DNA from: Diaphorobacter sp. HDW4B
GTDB lineage: Bacteria; Pseudomonadota; Gammaproteobacteria; Burkholderiales; Burkholderiaceae_C
Assembly: GCF_011305535.1 (NCBI RefSeq)
Contig: NZ_CP049905.1
Span: 2,759,501 to 2,823,500 of the forward strand
Direction of reading: 5' to 3'
Length of the DNA: 64,000 bases
The position numbers and the translations under genes are program-made. Of this stretch, positions 46,778 to 55,090 are shown piece after piece. Every line of letters starts with the position of its first letter. The first letter of the stretch is position 1. The notes below the pieces were generated by a model. The model was not told the origin of the DNA and did no database searches. It saw only the letters and a program-made list of their open reading frames with translations.

Positions 46778-48331
46778 GTGCGTTTGACTCTCAACAATTC
46801 ACGTTTCTTGGGCCGCACCGGGCGAGCTATCGTGGCTGGTGTGCTGGCGGCTTCCACTTTGGCGGTGGGCAGTGGCAGTGCGTGGGCTCTCGGCCTTCCA
46901 TCTCTCGGCGACGGGCAGAGCCTGACGACGCCGCAGGAGCGCAAGCTGGGTGATCGGATCATCAAGGAGCTGTACCGCGATCCGGATTATCTGGACGATG
47001 CGGTGCTGACCGAGTACGTCAGTCAGATCATGGCGTCGCTGATGAAGGTGTCGGAAGAACGCGGCGAGCTGAGTGATGAGCTGAAGGATCGCTATGCGTG
47101 GCAGGTTCTGCTGGGGCGTGACAAGCAGGTGAATGCGTTTGCGCTGCCTGGCGGTTACTTTGGTGTGTATCTGGGGCTGATCTCGATTGTCTCGACGCGC
47201 GATGAGCTGGCGTCTGTGCTGGCGCATGAGTTGAGCCACGTGACGCAGCGGCATATTGCGCGGATGATTGATCAGCAGGGCAAGATGACGCCGTTGATGA
47301 TCGGCTCGATGATTCTGGGGGCGCTGGCGGCGAGCCGTAGTCCGGATGCTGCGGCTGCGCTGATGATGGGCGGGCAGGCTGCTGTGGTGCAGAACCAGCT
47401 CAATTTCACGCGAGACATGGAGCGTGAGGCGGATCGCATCGGCTTTGGCCTGATGAAGCCAGCCGGTTTCGCGCAGCAGGGCTTTGTGGGCATGTTCGAC
47501 AAACTGCAGCAGGCCAATCGCATCAACGACAACGGCAGTTGGCCGTATTTGCGCAGTCACCCGCTGACCACGCAGCGGATTGCAGACATGCATGCGCGCA
47601 TTGGCAAGGAGGATGGCGCGGAGCCGCCTGCTTCGCTCGACCACGTGATGATGGTGGCGCGCGCGCGGGTGTTGACCAAGCCGGGGGTGGAGGTGCTGCG
47701 CCAGTACGTCAACGAGACCAAGGATGTGGGGTTTGCCGACAAGTCGCTCAATCGCCGGGCGAGCGCGTTCTATGCGGCGGCGCTGAGTGGTGTGCAGTTG
47801 CAGGATTACGCTCTGGCGCGCGATGCGGTCGGCAAGCTCAAGCCGCTGGTGCAGGGCAATGCGGCGGCGCAGCGTCAGGTGCAGTTGCTGGCGGCGGAAG
47901 TGGAGATGGCGGCGGGCAAGCCCGAGGATGCGTTGCGTGAGCTGAATGCGGGTGGCCAGAGGATCACAGCCGATGCGGGGCGTCCCGAACTGCTGGCGCG
48001 CACGCAGGCGTTGCTGCAGTTGAAGCGCGGTGCCGAGATGACAGGCACGCTGCAGACGTGGGTGGCCACGCATCCCAAGGATTCAGGCGCGTGGCTGGCG
48101 TTGTCGCGGGTGTGGAATCAGCAGAACCAGCCGCTGCGGGCGATCCGTGCCGAGGCGGAGGCGCAGATGGGGCATTACGACTACGCGGCGGCGCTCGATC
48201 GTTTCAAGGCCGGGCAGGATCTGGCGCGCAAGGGCGGCGGCGATTTCTACGATGCGTCGATCATCGACACGCGCCTGCGCGAAGTGGAGTCACTTCTTAA
48301 GGAGCAGGCCGCCGATCGCAGCCTCAATTAG
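46778..48331 (+). CDS. M48-family periplasmic metalloprotease with TPR-like tail (BepA-like)
   Basis: 517-residue exported zinc protease. Signal peptide GRAIVAGVLAASTLAVGSGSAWA, then the M48 domain with HELSHVTQRH (zinc His150, His154, catalytic Glu151) and the third ligand in READRIGFGLM. The C-terminal half (from about 290) is Ala-rich helical repeats like the TPR domain of BepA/YfgC, which handles outer membrane protein assembly quality control. The start is uncertain: GTG 46778 has no spacing from GGAG, while TTG 46784 has ideal spacing; both keep the signal peptide. Its 3' end overlaps the convergent small membrane gene by 42 nt. Confidence 0.93.
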   Translation: MRLTLNNSRFLGRTGRAIVAGVLAASTLAVGSGSAWALGLPSLGDGQSLTTPQERKLGDRIIKELYRDPDYLDDAVLTEYVSQIMASLMKVSEERGELSDELKDRYAWQVLLGRDKQVNAFALPGGYFGVYLGLISIVSTRDELASVLAHELSHVTQRHIARMIDQQGKMTPLMIGSMILGALAASRSPDAAAALMMGGQAAVVQNQLNFTRDMEREADRIGFGLMKPAGFAQQGFVGMFDKLQQANRINDNGSWPYLRSHPLTTQRIADMHARIGKEDGAEPPASLDHVMMVARARVLTKPGVEVLRQYVNETKDVGFADKSLNRRASAFYAAALSGVQLQDYALARDAVGKLKPLVQGNAAAQRQVQLLAAEVEMAAGKPEDALRELNAGGQRITADAGRPELLARTQALLQLKRGAEMTGTLQTWVATHPKDSGAWLALSRVWNQQNQPLRAIRAEAEAQMGHYDYAAALDRFKAGQDLARKGGGDFYDASIIDTRLREVESLLKEQAADRSLN

Positions 48332-48646
48332 CATGCCGAGCACGGAGTAGATCAGCGAGCCGATCAGCGCGGCGCCGAAGCCGTGCACGTTGAATCCGTT
48401 GCCAAGCACCGAGCCTGCGGCCCAGAACATCAGTGCGTTGATGATGAAGAGAAACAGCCCCAGCGTGATCAGCGTGACCGGCAGCGTGAGGATGACGAGC
48501 ACGGGCCGCAGGATGATGTTGAACAGACCGATGACGGCGGCTGCGATCAGGGCACTGGGGAAGCTGCGCACTTCGACGCCGCTGTAGATGCTGGCCACAA
48601 ACAGAAGTGCGGCTGCGCTGAGCAGCCATTTGAGCAGGAGTTTCAT
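48290..48646 (-). CDS. Phage holin-like (Phage_holin_4_2/YvlD-type) small membrane protein
   Basis: 118-residue protein with four hydrophobic helices (LLLKWLLSAAALLFVASIYSGVEV, ALIAAAVIGLFNIILRPVLVILTLPVTLITLGLFLFIINALMFWAAG, ALIGSLIYSVLGMLIEAAIGGLLLK). NIILRPVL and LTLPVTLITLGLFLFIINAL are the hallmarks of the holin-4-2/DUF360-type family. Despite the name, members are usually chromosomal membrane proteins and no phage genes are near. Start ATG 48646. Convergent overlap of 42 nt with the M48 gene. Confidence 0.85.
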   Translation of the reverse strand: MKLLLKWLLSAAALLFVASIYSGVEVRSFPSALIAAAVIGLFNIILRPVLVILTLPVTLITLGLFLFIINALMFWAAGSVLGNGFNVHGFGAALIGSLIYSVLGMLIEAAIGGLLLKK

Positions 48647-48716
48647 GGCTCGGGAGAATAGCACCGACGCATGTCGGCCGGTGCACTCCCGCTCTCGATC
48701 CCGATAGGCCGACGGC

Positions 48717-49217
48717 TTACTCGACGGCGACGAACATCATGCAGAACAGGCCTGCAAGCGTTCCTGGCAGCGCCCAGGTGCGGCCGGGCTTCTTGACCTT
48801 GACGGTCGGTGCGGGCGCGGCGGTGGCGACAGCGGGGTTGGGAACATACGCTTGCTGCGTGTTCGCGTTTTCCTGCTTGGGGCGGCGTGCGTCCAGCAGT
48901 TCGGTCTGCGCGCCGTACTGCTGCTGGAGTTGCTCCAGCAGCTCGGGCAGTGGCGTCTTGGCGAGCACGGTGCTCACTTGTCCGTTTTGGGATTCGAACC
49001 AGGGCAGCAGTTGCGCGAACAGCTTGTCGGCCCATTTGGCGCGCCAGGATTCGCGTGCGCTGTGGCTCACCCACTTGCTGATGCGGTGCGTCATGCGCGG
49101 TGCGCAGGCCACCAGCACCCAGTGCGTGGTCTGGCCAGCGGCGGCCTGTGCGATGGTGGGTTCAATGAGCTGACGCGCGTACTTGGCATCATCGACATAC
49201 ACGATAACGGTGTCCAT
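48717..49217 (-). CDS. Conserved hypothetical protein with C-terminal membrane anchor
   Basis: 166-residue protein that I do not recognise. ATG 49217 has a very strong AAGGAGGA ribosome site. The N-terminal 100 residues look like a USP/Rossmann-like fold (MDTVIVYVDDAKYARQLIEPTIAQAA...WVLVACAPRM), followed by HRISKWVSHSARESWRAKWADKLFAQLLPWF. A low-complexity Gln/Ala/Pro linker and a single C-terminal hydrophobic segment (LPGTLAGLFCMMFVAVE) follow. This suggests a cytosolic domain tethered to the inner membrane by its tail. Located between the holin-like gene and a TerC gene on the same strand, but with its own spacing. Confidence 0.7.
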   Translation of the reverse strand: MDTVIVYVDDAKYARQLIEPTIAQAAAGQTTHWVLVACAPRMTHRISKWVSHSARESWRAKWADKLFAQLLPWFESQNGQVSTVLAKTPLPELLEQLQQQYGAQTELLDARRPKQENANTQQAYVPNPAVATAAPAPTVKVKKPGRTWALPGTLAGLFCMMFVAVE

Positions 49218-49314
49218 GAGTCCTCCTTGAAGTGGCTGCGTGATTGTGGGTGGAATCGTTGTAGTGCATGGGAGCCGGTGCGTGCGAAGCACACATTCAT
49301 GGTTCCCATGTAGA

Positions 49315-49355
49315 AATACCTGTGAACGCAATATACAGAGGCATTCACAGGTATT
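49315..49355. repeat. Perfect 12-bp inverted repeat
   Basis: AATACCTGTGAA (49315-49326) / TTCACAGGTATT (49344-49355) with a 17-bp spacer, between the TerC gene and the tail-anchored protein gene. On the plus strand it is followed by GGTCTTTTTGC, on the minus strand by TCTAC. It may end the TerC transcript or be an operator for the gene at 48717-49217. Confidence 0.55.
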
Positions 49356-49422
49356 GGTCTTTTTGCACCTGAAATCAGGGGATTGGCACGCGGCCGCTCC
49401 CTTGATTCAGCGCATTGCCGCG

Positions 49423-50160
49423 TCAGTGTGCGGCGGGCGCGTCGCCACCAGCGGTCTTGCGCTTGGCGACGATGGCCTTGCCGATCAGCAGAACCAGCAG
49501 GGCACCGGCAACGCTGGCTGCGTAGCGCAGGGTGTCGGACTGCGGGATCTTGAACATCCACTGCCACTTGTCGGGGTTGGCGAACACGGGGTCGGTCACG
49601 AGCATGCCACCTGCGATCCAGCCCAGCAGCATGCCGCCGGCGGTGATGATCATCGGGAAGCGCTCCATGAGCTTGATGACCAACTGGCTGCCCCAGACGA
49701 TGATCGGGATGGAGATCAACAGACCCAGCACCACGAGCAGCATCGAGTGTTCGCCTGCGTTCTGTGCCGCGCCAGCGATGGCGATCACGTTGTCCACGCT
49801 CATCACCAGGTCGGCGACGATGATGGTCTTGATGGCTGCGAGCAGCTTGTCGCTGCCGGCGACGTCGCCATGGCCGTCTTCATCGGGGGCGAGCAGTTTC
49901 ACGCCAATCCACACCAGCAGGATCGCGCCCACTGCCTTCAGGAACGGCAGATTCAGCAGCGTCATTGCAAAAGCAATGAGGATGACCCGCAAGATGATGG
50001 CACCGGCGGTGCCCCAGATGATGCCTTTCTTGCGCTGCTCGGGTGGCAGCTTGCGGCATGCGAGTGCGATCACCACCGCGTTATCGCCACCCAGCAGGAT
50101 GTCGATGATGATGATCTGACCCAGCGCGACCCAGAATTCGGGCGAAGTCAAAAAGTCCAT
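49423..50160 (-). CDS. TerC/YjbE-family integral membrane protein (paralogue 3)
   Basis: 245-residue TerC-family protein, seven or so helices, with the intramembrane motifs LGGDNAVVIALA (Gly for Ser compared with the tandem pair) and LVMSVDNVIAIAGAAQ. ATG 50160 follows GAGGACTTT. It carries an additional segment DKWQWMFKIPQSDTLRYAAS before the last helix. More distant from the 34-35.6 kb pair than those are from each other. Likely metal (Mn) transport or metallation; specific role unknown. Confidence 0.9.
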   Translation of the reverse strand: MDFLTSPEFWVALGQIIIIDILLGGDNAVVIALACRKLPPEQRKKGIIWGTAGAIILRVILIAFAMTLLNLPFLKAVGAILLVWIGVKLLAPDEDGHGDVAGSDKLLAAIKTIIVADLVMSVDNVIAIAGAAQNAGEHSMLLVVLGLLISIPIIVWGSQLVIKLMERFPMIITAGGMLLGWIAGGMLVTDPVFANPDKWQWMFKIPQSDTLRYAASVAGALLVLLIGKAIVAKRKTAGGDAPAAH

Positions 50161-50715
50161 AAAGTCCTCAACGTCAATGTTCAAAGGGCTCTGCCGACCA
50201 CGCGAAATTTCATGGTAGCGCAAAGCCCCGGTTTGATTGGGTATTGGACTGATGGAGGTGAACTTGTCCTACGCCGGCACACGGTGGCGCTTGCGCGAAG
50301 GAGCAGCTAACCTTGATCAGCCCAAAGGGGCCCATCAAAGGTCTTGCTCAGCCAGGTTCTTGACGTTGTTATCACCTGTGCCCGGGCTGCCGGAAGCTTG
50401 CGCTTCGTATTGACGACAGACCGTCAAGCCCGAAAACATGCACGCACAGGGTCAATCGTTGAGATTGAACGTCCCGTTTGTTGGCGTGATTTCGGGTTGG
50501 GAGCTACTCCCCTTCAATCCCGCCATTGGAACACACGCAAAAAGGCCTAGGCAAGCCGTGGGAAAAGTAACGCTTTGTTCGTTTTTGAGGAGAAGTCTTT
50601 GTCAAGGCTCAAAAAATAAGCATTCCGTGCTATGGATTTTCTGTTGCATTTGAATCCCCGTGATTACCCTAGGGTCCGTGATGACAGGGTGGAGGACTTA
50701 TCATCGGCCCCCCTC
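50161..50715. other. Long intergenic region without recognised genes
   Basis: 555 bp between the divergent TerC gene and DUF3717/DUF1289 gene. Short open frames (for example 50344-50550) have no recognisable protein features or ribosome sites. No strong hairpin was found. It contains promoters for both neighbours and could hide a small RNA, for which I see no direct sign. Confidence 0.35.
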
Positions 50716-51141
50716 ATGAGCTGCTCGGATTCGTCTTTGTCCCTCATCCACATCACCGACATCGAAGCGGCGATCAACCACTGGCGCGCCCGTTCGCCAG
50801 CGGATGCGGGTGCCGCTCTGGCCAGCGAACTGATCGTGCTGGCCGAGGTGTATGCGCGCATGGTCTACCAGCATAGGGATGAGATCGCAGAAGGCGACAT
50901 GCCTGCCGAAGCCATGTTCGCCTGGCTGGAGTGGTACGACACGACCATGGACACGCCGTGCATCGCCATCTGTTCGACCAGTCAGGGGGATGCCACCTGC
51001 AAGGGCTGTGGTCGCACGTTTGGCGAAGTGCAGAACTGGCTGGAGTTGGGCCCGGTGCAGAAACGCGCGGTGTGGCGGCGCATCACCATGCAAGGTACGG
51101 CCTTGCGATTCACGCGCTACAAGGAGCGCGCCGGTCGCTGA
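50716..51141 (+). CDS. DUF3717-DUF1289 domain protein
   Basis: 141-residue cytosolic protein joining two small domains. The N-terminal DUF3717 stretch is LSLIHITDIEAAINHWRARSPADAG; the C-terminal DUF1289 zinc-knuckle-like stretch is DTPCIAICSTSQGDATCKGCGRTFGEVQNWLELGPVQKRAVWRRI, with four Cys (CxxxC...CxxC) that probably bind metal. Start ATG 50716 gives the domain near the N-terminus; the frame is open to ATG 50632. Function not known. A DUF2007 gene follows 60 nt downstream on the same strand. Confidence 0.8.
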   Translation: MSCSDSSLSLIHITDIEAAINHWRARSPADAGAALASELIVLAEVYARMVYQHRDEIAEGDMPAEAMFAWLEWYDTTMDTPCIAICSTSQGDATCKGCGRTFGEVQNWLELGPVQKRAVWRRITMQGTALRFTRYKERAGR

Positions 51142-51201
51142 GATTGCTGAGGGTCCGCGCCTGTTTACGCAATGGGCGTGAACGGCTATCGTGGAGCGCA
51201 T

Positions 51202-51519
51202 ATGCTGCGTCTCGTGACTGCTCCCAACATCGTTCAGGCCAAGATCTGGTGCGACCTGCTGTGCGAAGCAGGCTTGCCCGCGACAGTGCTGCGCGAGCAT
51301 TTCGCATCGGTGCACGGCCTGATGCCGCCCACGGAATGCAATCCGGAAATCTGGCTGGAACACGAAGAGCACGAAGCTGCTGCGCGCAAGCTGCTCGACG
51401 ATCTGGACCATCTGCCGCAGCGCAAGTGGCAATGCCGCTGCGGCGAGACGGTCGAAGGCGGGTTCGAACAGTGCTGGAGCTGCGGGGGCTTCATGCAGCT
51501 CGGCCAGCCACTGTCGTGA
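51202..51519 (+). CDS. DUF2007-domain protein with zinc ribbon
   Basis: 105-residue protein. MLRLVTAPNIVQAKIWCDLLCEAGLPATVLREH is the DUF2007 fold (small alpha/beta, signal-transducing-type), followed by CRCGETVEGGFEQCWSCGG, a four-Cys zinc ribbon. ATG 51202 follows GGAG at six bases; the upstream in-frame ATG 51172 would add ten unrelated residues. It probably shares an operon with the DUF1289 protein. Function unknown. Confidence 0.85.
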   Translation: MLRLVTAPNIVQAKIWCDLLCEAGLPATVLREHFASVHGLMPPTECNPEIWLEHEEHEAAARKLLDDLDHLPQRKWQCRCGETVEGGFEQCWSCGGFMQLGQPLS

Positions 51520-51551
51520 TCGATCGAATGATCGATTGATTGACCGGTTGA

Positions 51552-52112
51552 TTATTTCCAGCGGACCGGCTCGACCACCACACTGCCCAGATTGCTGCTG
51601 AACGTGAGCGTGTTTTCCTGAATCGTCGCCTGCAACTGCATGCTGCGCTCGGCCAGCTTGGCGAGCTCCTGCGATGCGTCCGTCGGAATGCGCCAGACCT
51701 GCACCTTGTCCAGCCGCGCGATCTTGTTCTCGATGCCCTTCCACCAGATTTCCGATGCGTGATTGAACGGATAGACGATGACCGCATCGGTCTTGCTGCA
51801 GGCCTTGGTGATCGGCTTTTCTTCGGGCTGACCGACTTCGATCCACAGACGCTTGCGGCCAGTGAAATCGGTGAGCGAGACGTCGGGATCTTCCACATCC
51901 GACAGGCCAGCGCCGAAGGCCAGCGTACCGTCGCCATTGCAGATGGCCTGCAACTTGTAAGCGTTCAGTGCAAGTGCGGCCAGGCGGATCATCATGCGCT
52001 CGTCGGTTTCGCTGGGGTGGCGGGCGAGCGTGAGCGAATGGTCGGCGTAGTAGCCGTTGTCGATGTCGGCAATCGAAAGATTCGCCTTGAAGATGGTGGA
52101 TTTGATGGCCAT
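51552..52112 (-). CDS. yaeQ: YaeQ family protein
   Basis: 186-residue YaeQ (PD-(D/E)XK-like fold) protein. MAIKSTIFKANLSIADIDNGYYADHSLTLARHPSETDERMMIRLAALAL is the typical start, with ETDERMMIRL and the C-terminal KALQL-like region. E. coli YaeQ was linked to RfaH-like suppression of haemolysin expression, but its activity is unresolved. Start ATG 52112 fits family length. The region downstream (51520-51551) holds short GATCGAT/GATTGATT runs. Confidence 0.92.
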   Translation of the reverse strand: MAIKSTIFKANLSIADIDNGYYADHSLTLARHPSETDERMMIRLAALALNAYKLQAICNGDGTLAFGAGLSDVEDPDVSLTDFTGRKRLWIEVGQPEEKPITKACSKTDAVIVYPFNHASEIWWKGIENKIARLDKVQVWRIPTDASQELAKLAERSMQLQATIQENTLTFSSNLGSVVVEPVRWK

Positions 52113-52171
52113 GAGGCTTTCGTTCTTTGGGTAAACGAAGCCGCTGGCTTCGATTGGTCGATCGTTTGGAG

Positions 52172-52267
52172 ACGCCAATACAGCCCTTCATGCGTCGTTG
52201 CTCACGCTTGCCGTACGGGAGTACTGTCTGCGCGTGAGACGCCTAGCCTGAAGGGCTGTCTTGGCGT
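52172..52267. repeat. Covarying hairpin element, copy 2
   Basis: Second copy of the element at 21387-21479. Outer stem ACGCCAA (52172-52178)/TTGGCGT (52261-52267), a T/C mismatch at the same place as copy 1, middle stem ACAGCCCTTCA (52180-52190)/TGAAGGGCTGT (52249-52259), upper stem CTCACGC (52201-52207)/GCGTGAG (52232-52238). The apical TTGCCGTACG, then G, then GAGTACTGTCTGC differs from copy 1 by one base. All stems differ from copy 1 but still pair. It lies between yaeQ and purB. Confidence 0.75.
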
Positions 52268-52348
52268 TGTGGCTGGAGATCGAGGCGCAGATGCGCTTCG
52301 AAGCCCGTTGGTGCCTCCTTGCGGAGGCACGTTCGCCTTTGTTGGCTT

Positions 52349-53734
<1,386 letters not shown>

Positions 53735-53942
53735 CTATTGTAGGTCGCGTGACTTTGGCGATGCTGACGATGGGTTTGTGCTCGCCCACCGGCCATGTGT
53801 TGTTGGCAGGGAACGCTCTGCGTTGGGCAGGGATGGTGGTTTGCACTTAGGTATGCGACCGGAATCAAGACGCGCGTCAACTGGCCCTAGAATCGGTTTG
53901 TCATCTTCATAGGTGACTGATTTTGATAGTGAAAGTCTGACC

Positions 53943-54557
53943 ATGAAACTCATTGGATCCTCTACCAGCCCCTACGTGCGCAAGGTGCGCGTTGTGATGG
54001 CGGAAAAGAAGCTGGACTACCGCTTCCAGGAGGAAGCCGTATGGTCGGAAGAAACCAAAATCTCCGAATTCAACCCGCTGGGCAAGGTGCCGTGCTTGGT
54101 GATGGAAGGCGGCGAAGCGGTTTTCGACTCGCGCGTGATCGTCGAGTATCTGGATACCCTGTCCCCGGTGGGCAAGCTGATTCCGTCGTCCGGCCGCGAA
54201 CGCGCCGAGGTCAAGACCTGGGAAGCGCTGGCCGATGGCGTGCTCGACGCGGGTGTGCTCTCGCGCATGGAATCGACCTGGCAGCACCGCAAGGACGGCG
54301 AACGCTCGCAGGCGTGGATCGACCGCCAGCACACCAAGATCAAGGCAGGCCTTGTCGCCATGAGTCTCGGTCTGGCCGAAAAGCCGTACTGCAGCGGCAT
54401 TCACCTGAGCCTCTCCGACATCGCCGTGGGCTGTGCGCTGGGCTGGCTGGCATTTCGCTTTCCCGAAATCGACTGGCGAGGTGACCACCCCAATCTCGCA
54501 CGTCTGTACGACAAGCTGATGCAGCGCCCCAGCTTCAAGGACACACAACCGCATTGA
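53943..54557 (+). CDS. Glutathione S-transferase family protein
   Basis: 204-residue GST. The thioredoxin-like N-domain is MKLIGSSTSPYVRKVRVVMAEKKLDYRFQEEAV with Ser at positions 6-9 as the probable thiol activator, then NPLGKVPCLVMEGGEAVFDSRVIVEYLD (cis-Pro and ES/DS glutathione contact). The all-helical C-domain includes SLSDIAVGCALGWLAFRFPEIDWR. ATG 53943. Substrate unknown; members detoxify electrophiles or remodel stringent-starvation-type regulators. Divergent from purB, a common neighbour in Comamonadaceae. Confidence 0.93.
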   Translation: MKLIGSSTSPYVRKVRVVMAEKKLDYRFQEEAVWSEETKISEFNPLGKVPCLVMEGGEAVFDSRVIVEYLDTLSPVGKLIPSSGRERAEVKTWEALADGVLDAGVLSRMESTWQHRKDGERSQAWIDRQHTKIKAGLVAMSLGLAEKPYCSGIHLSLSDIAVGCALGWLAFRFPEIDWRGDHPNLARLYDKLMQRPSFKDTQPH

Positions 54558-54584
54558 TTGCGAGCCGCAGAAGACTGAAGACCG

Positions 54585-54610
54585 AGACGGCACCGATGGG
54601 TGCCGTTTTG
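54585..54610 (+). terminator. Rho-independent terminator of the GST gene
   Basis: ACGGCACC (54585-54592), GATG loop, GGTGCCGT (54597-54604), then TTTGC; 27 nt after the stop. Confidence 0.75.
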
Positions 54611-54652
54611 CATGATGAGGCGAGAACGAGCTTCTGATAGCGCACTCAAAAC

Positions 54653-54691
54653 ACAAAAGCCCTGCTACTGAAAAAGTAGCAGGGCTTTTGT
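54653..54691. terminator. Bidirectional terminator between GST and the RND operon
   Basis: Perfect 17-bp stem ACAAAAGCCCTGCTACT / AGTAGCAGGGCTTTTGT with a GAAAA loop. Symmetric A/T flanks allow function on both strands between the convergent units. The remaining bases 54692-55090 show no gene or clear signal. Confidence 0.8.
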
Positions 54692-55090
54692 GCTGAAATA
54701 AAAAAGTCGCGAAGCGTCCCGAAACGAATTAAGAGAGGGAGGGAGGAGAAGCGCTTCAGGATTTCCAGTCAAACGCGATGTCTGAAAGGCTTCGCAACTA
54801 CAAATCAATTCTGTTCTTTATCCGACGATCCATTCATTTGGATGAACTAGTTTCGCATATAGAGTAAGTCCTTACGCGACAAGTTCCATCCAATTTTCAC
54901 AAAAAAATGTAACCGCTACCTACGCCCGTTAGCCGCCGCAGCGGTGCTCCCGAGGACTGTCCCAAATATCAGGCAAAACCCATAAAGATGCAACCGCTGT
55001 CATGTCAGCCAACGCCGTGTCGACAGGTGAGTCATGCACTCAGATCTACAAGATTAACCTATCGGATGAAGCTTCGACTGAGTAAGAATA

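Noticed and set aside
48290-48646. Prophage remnant suggested by the holin-like gene
   Set aside because: The family is a common chromosomal membrane protein and no lysin, capsid, integrase or attachment site is nearby.
50344-50653. Short overlapping open frames in the 50.2-50.7 kb gap
   Set aside because: No ribosome site, no signal or domain, and atypical composition; not supported as genes.
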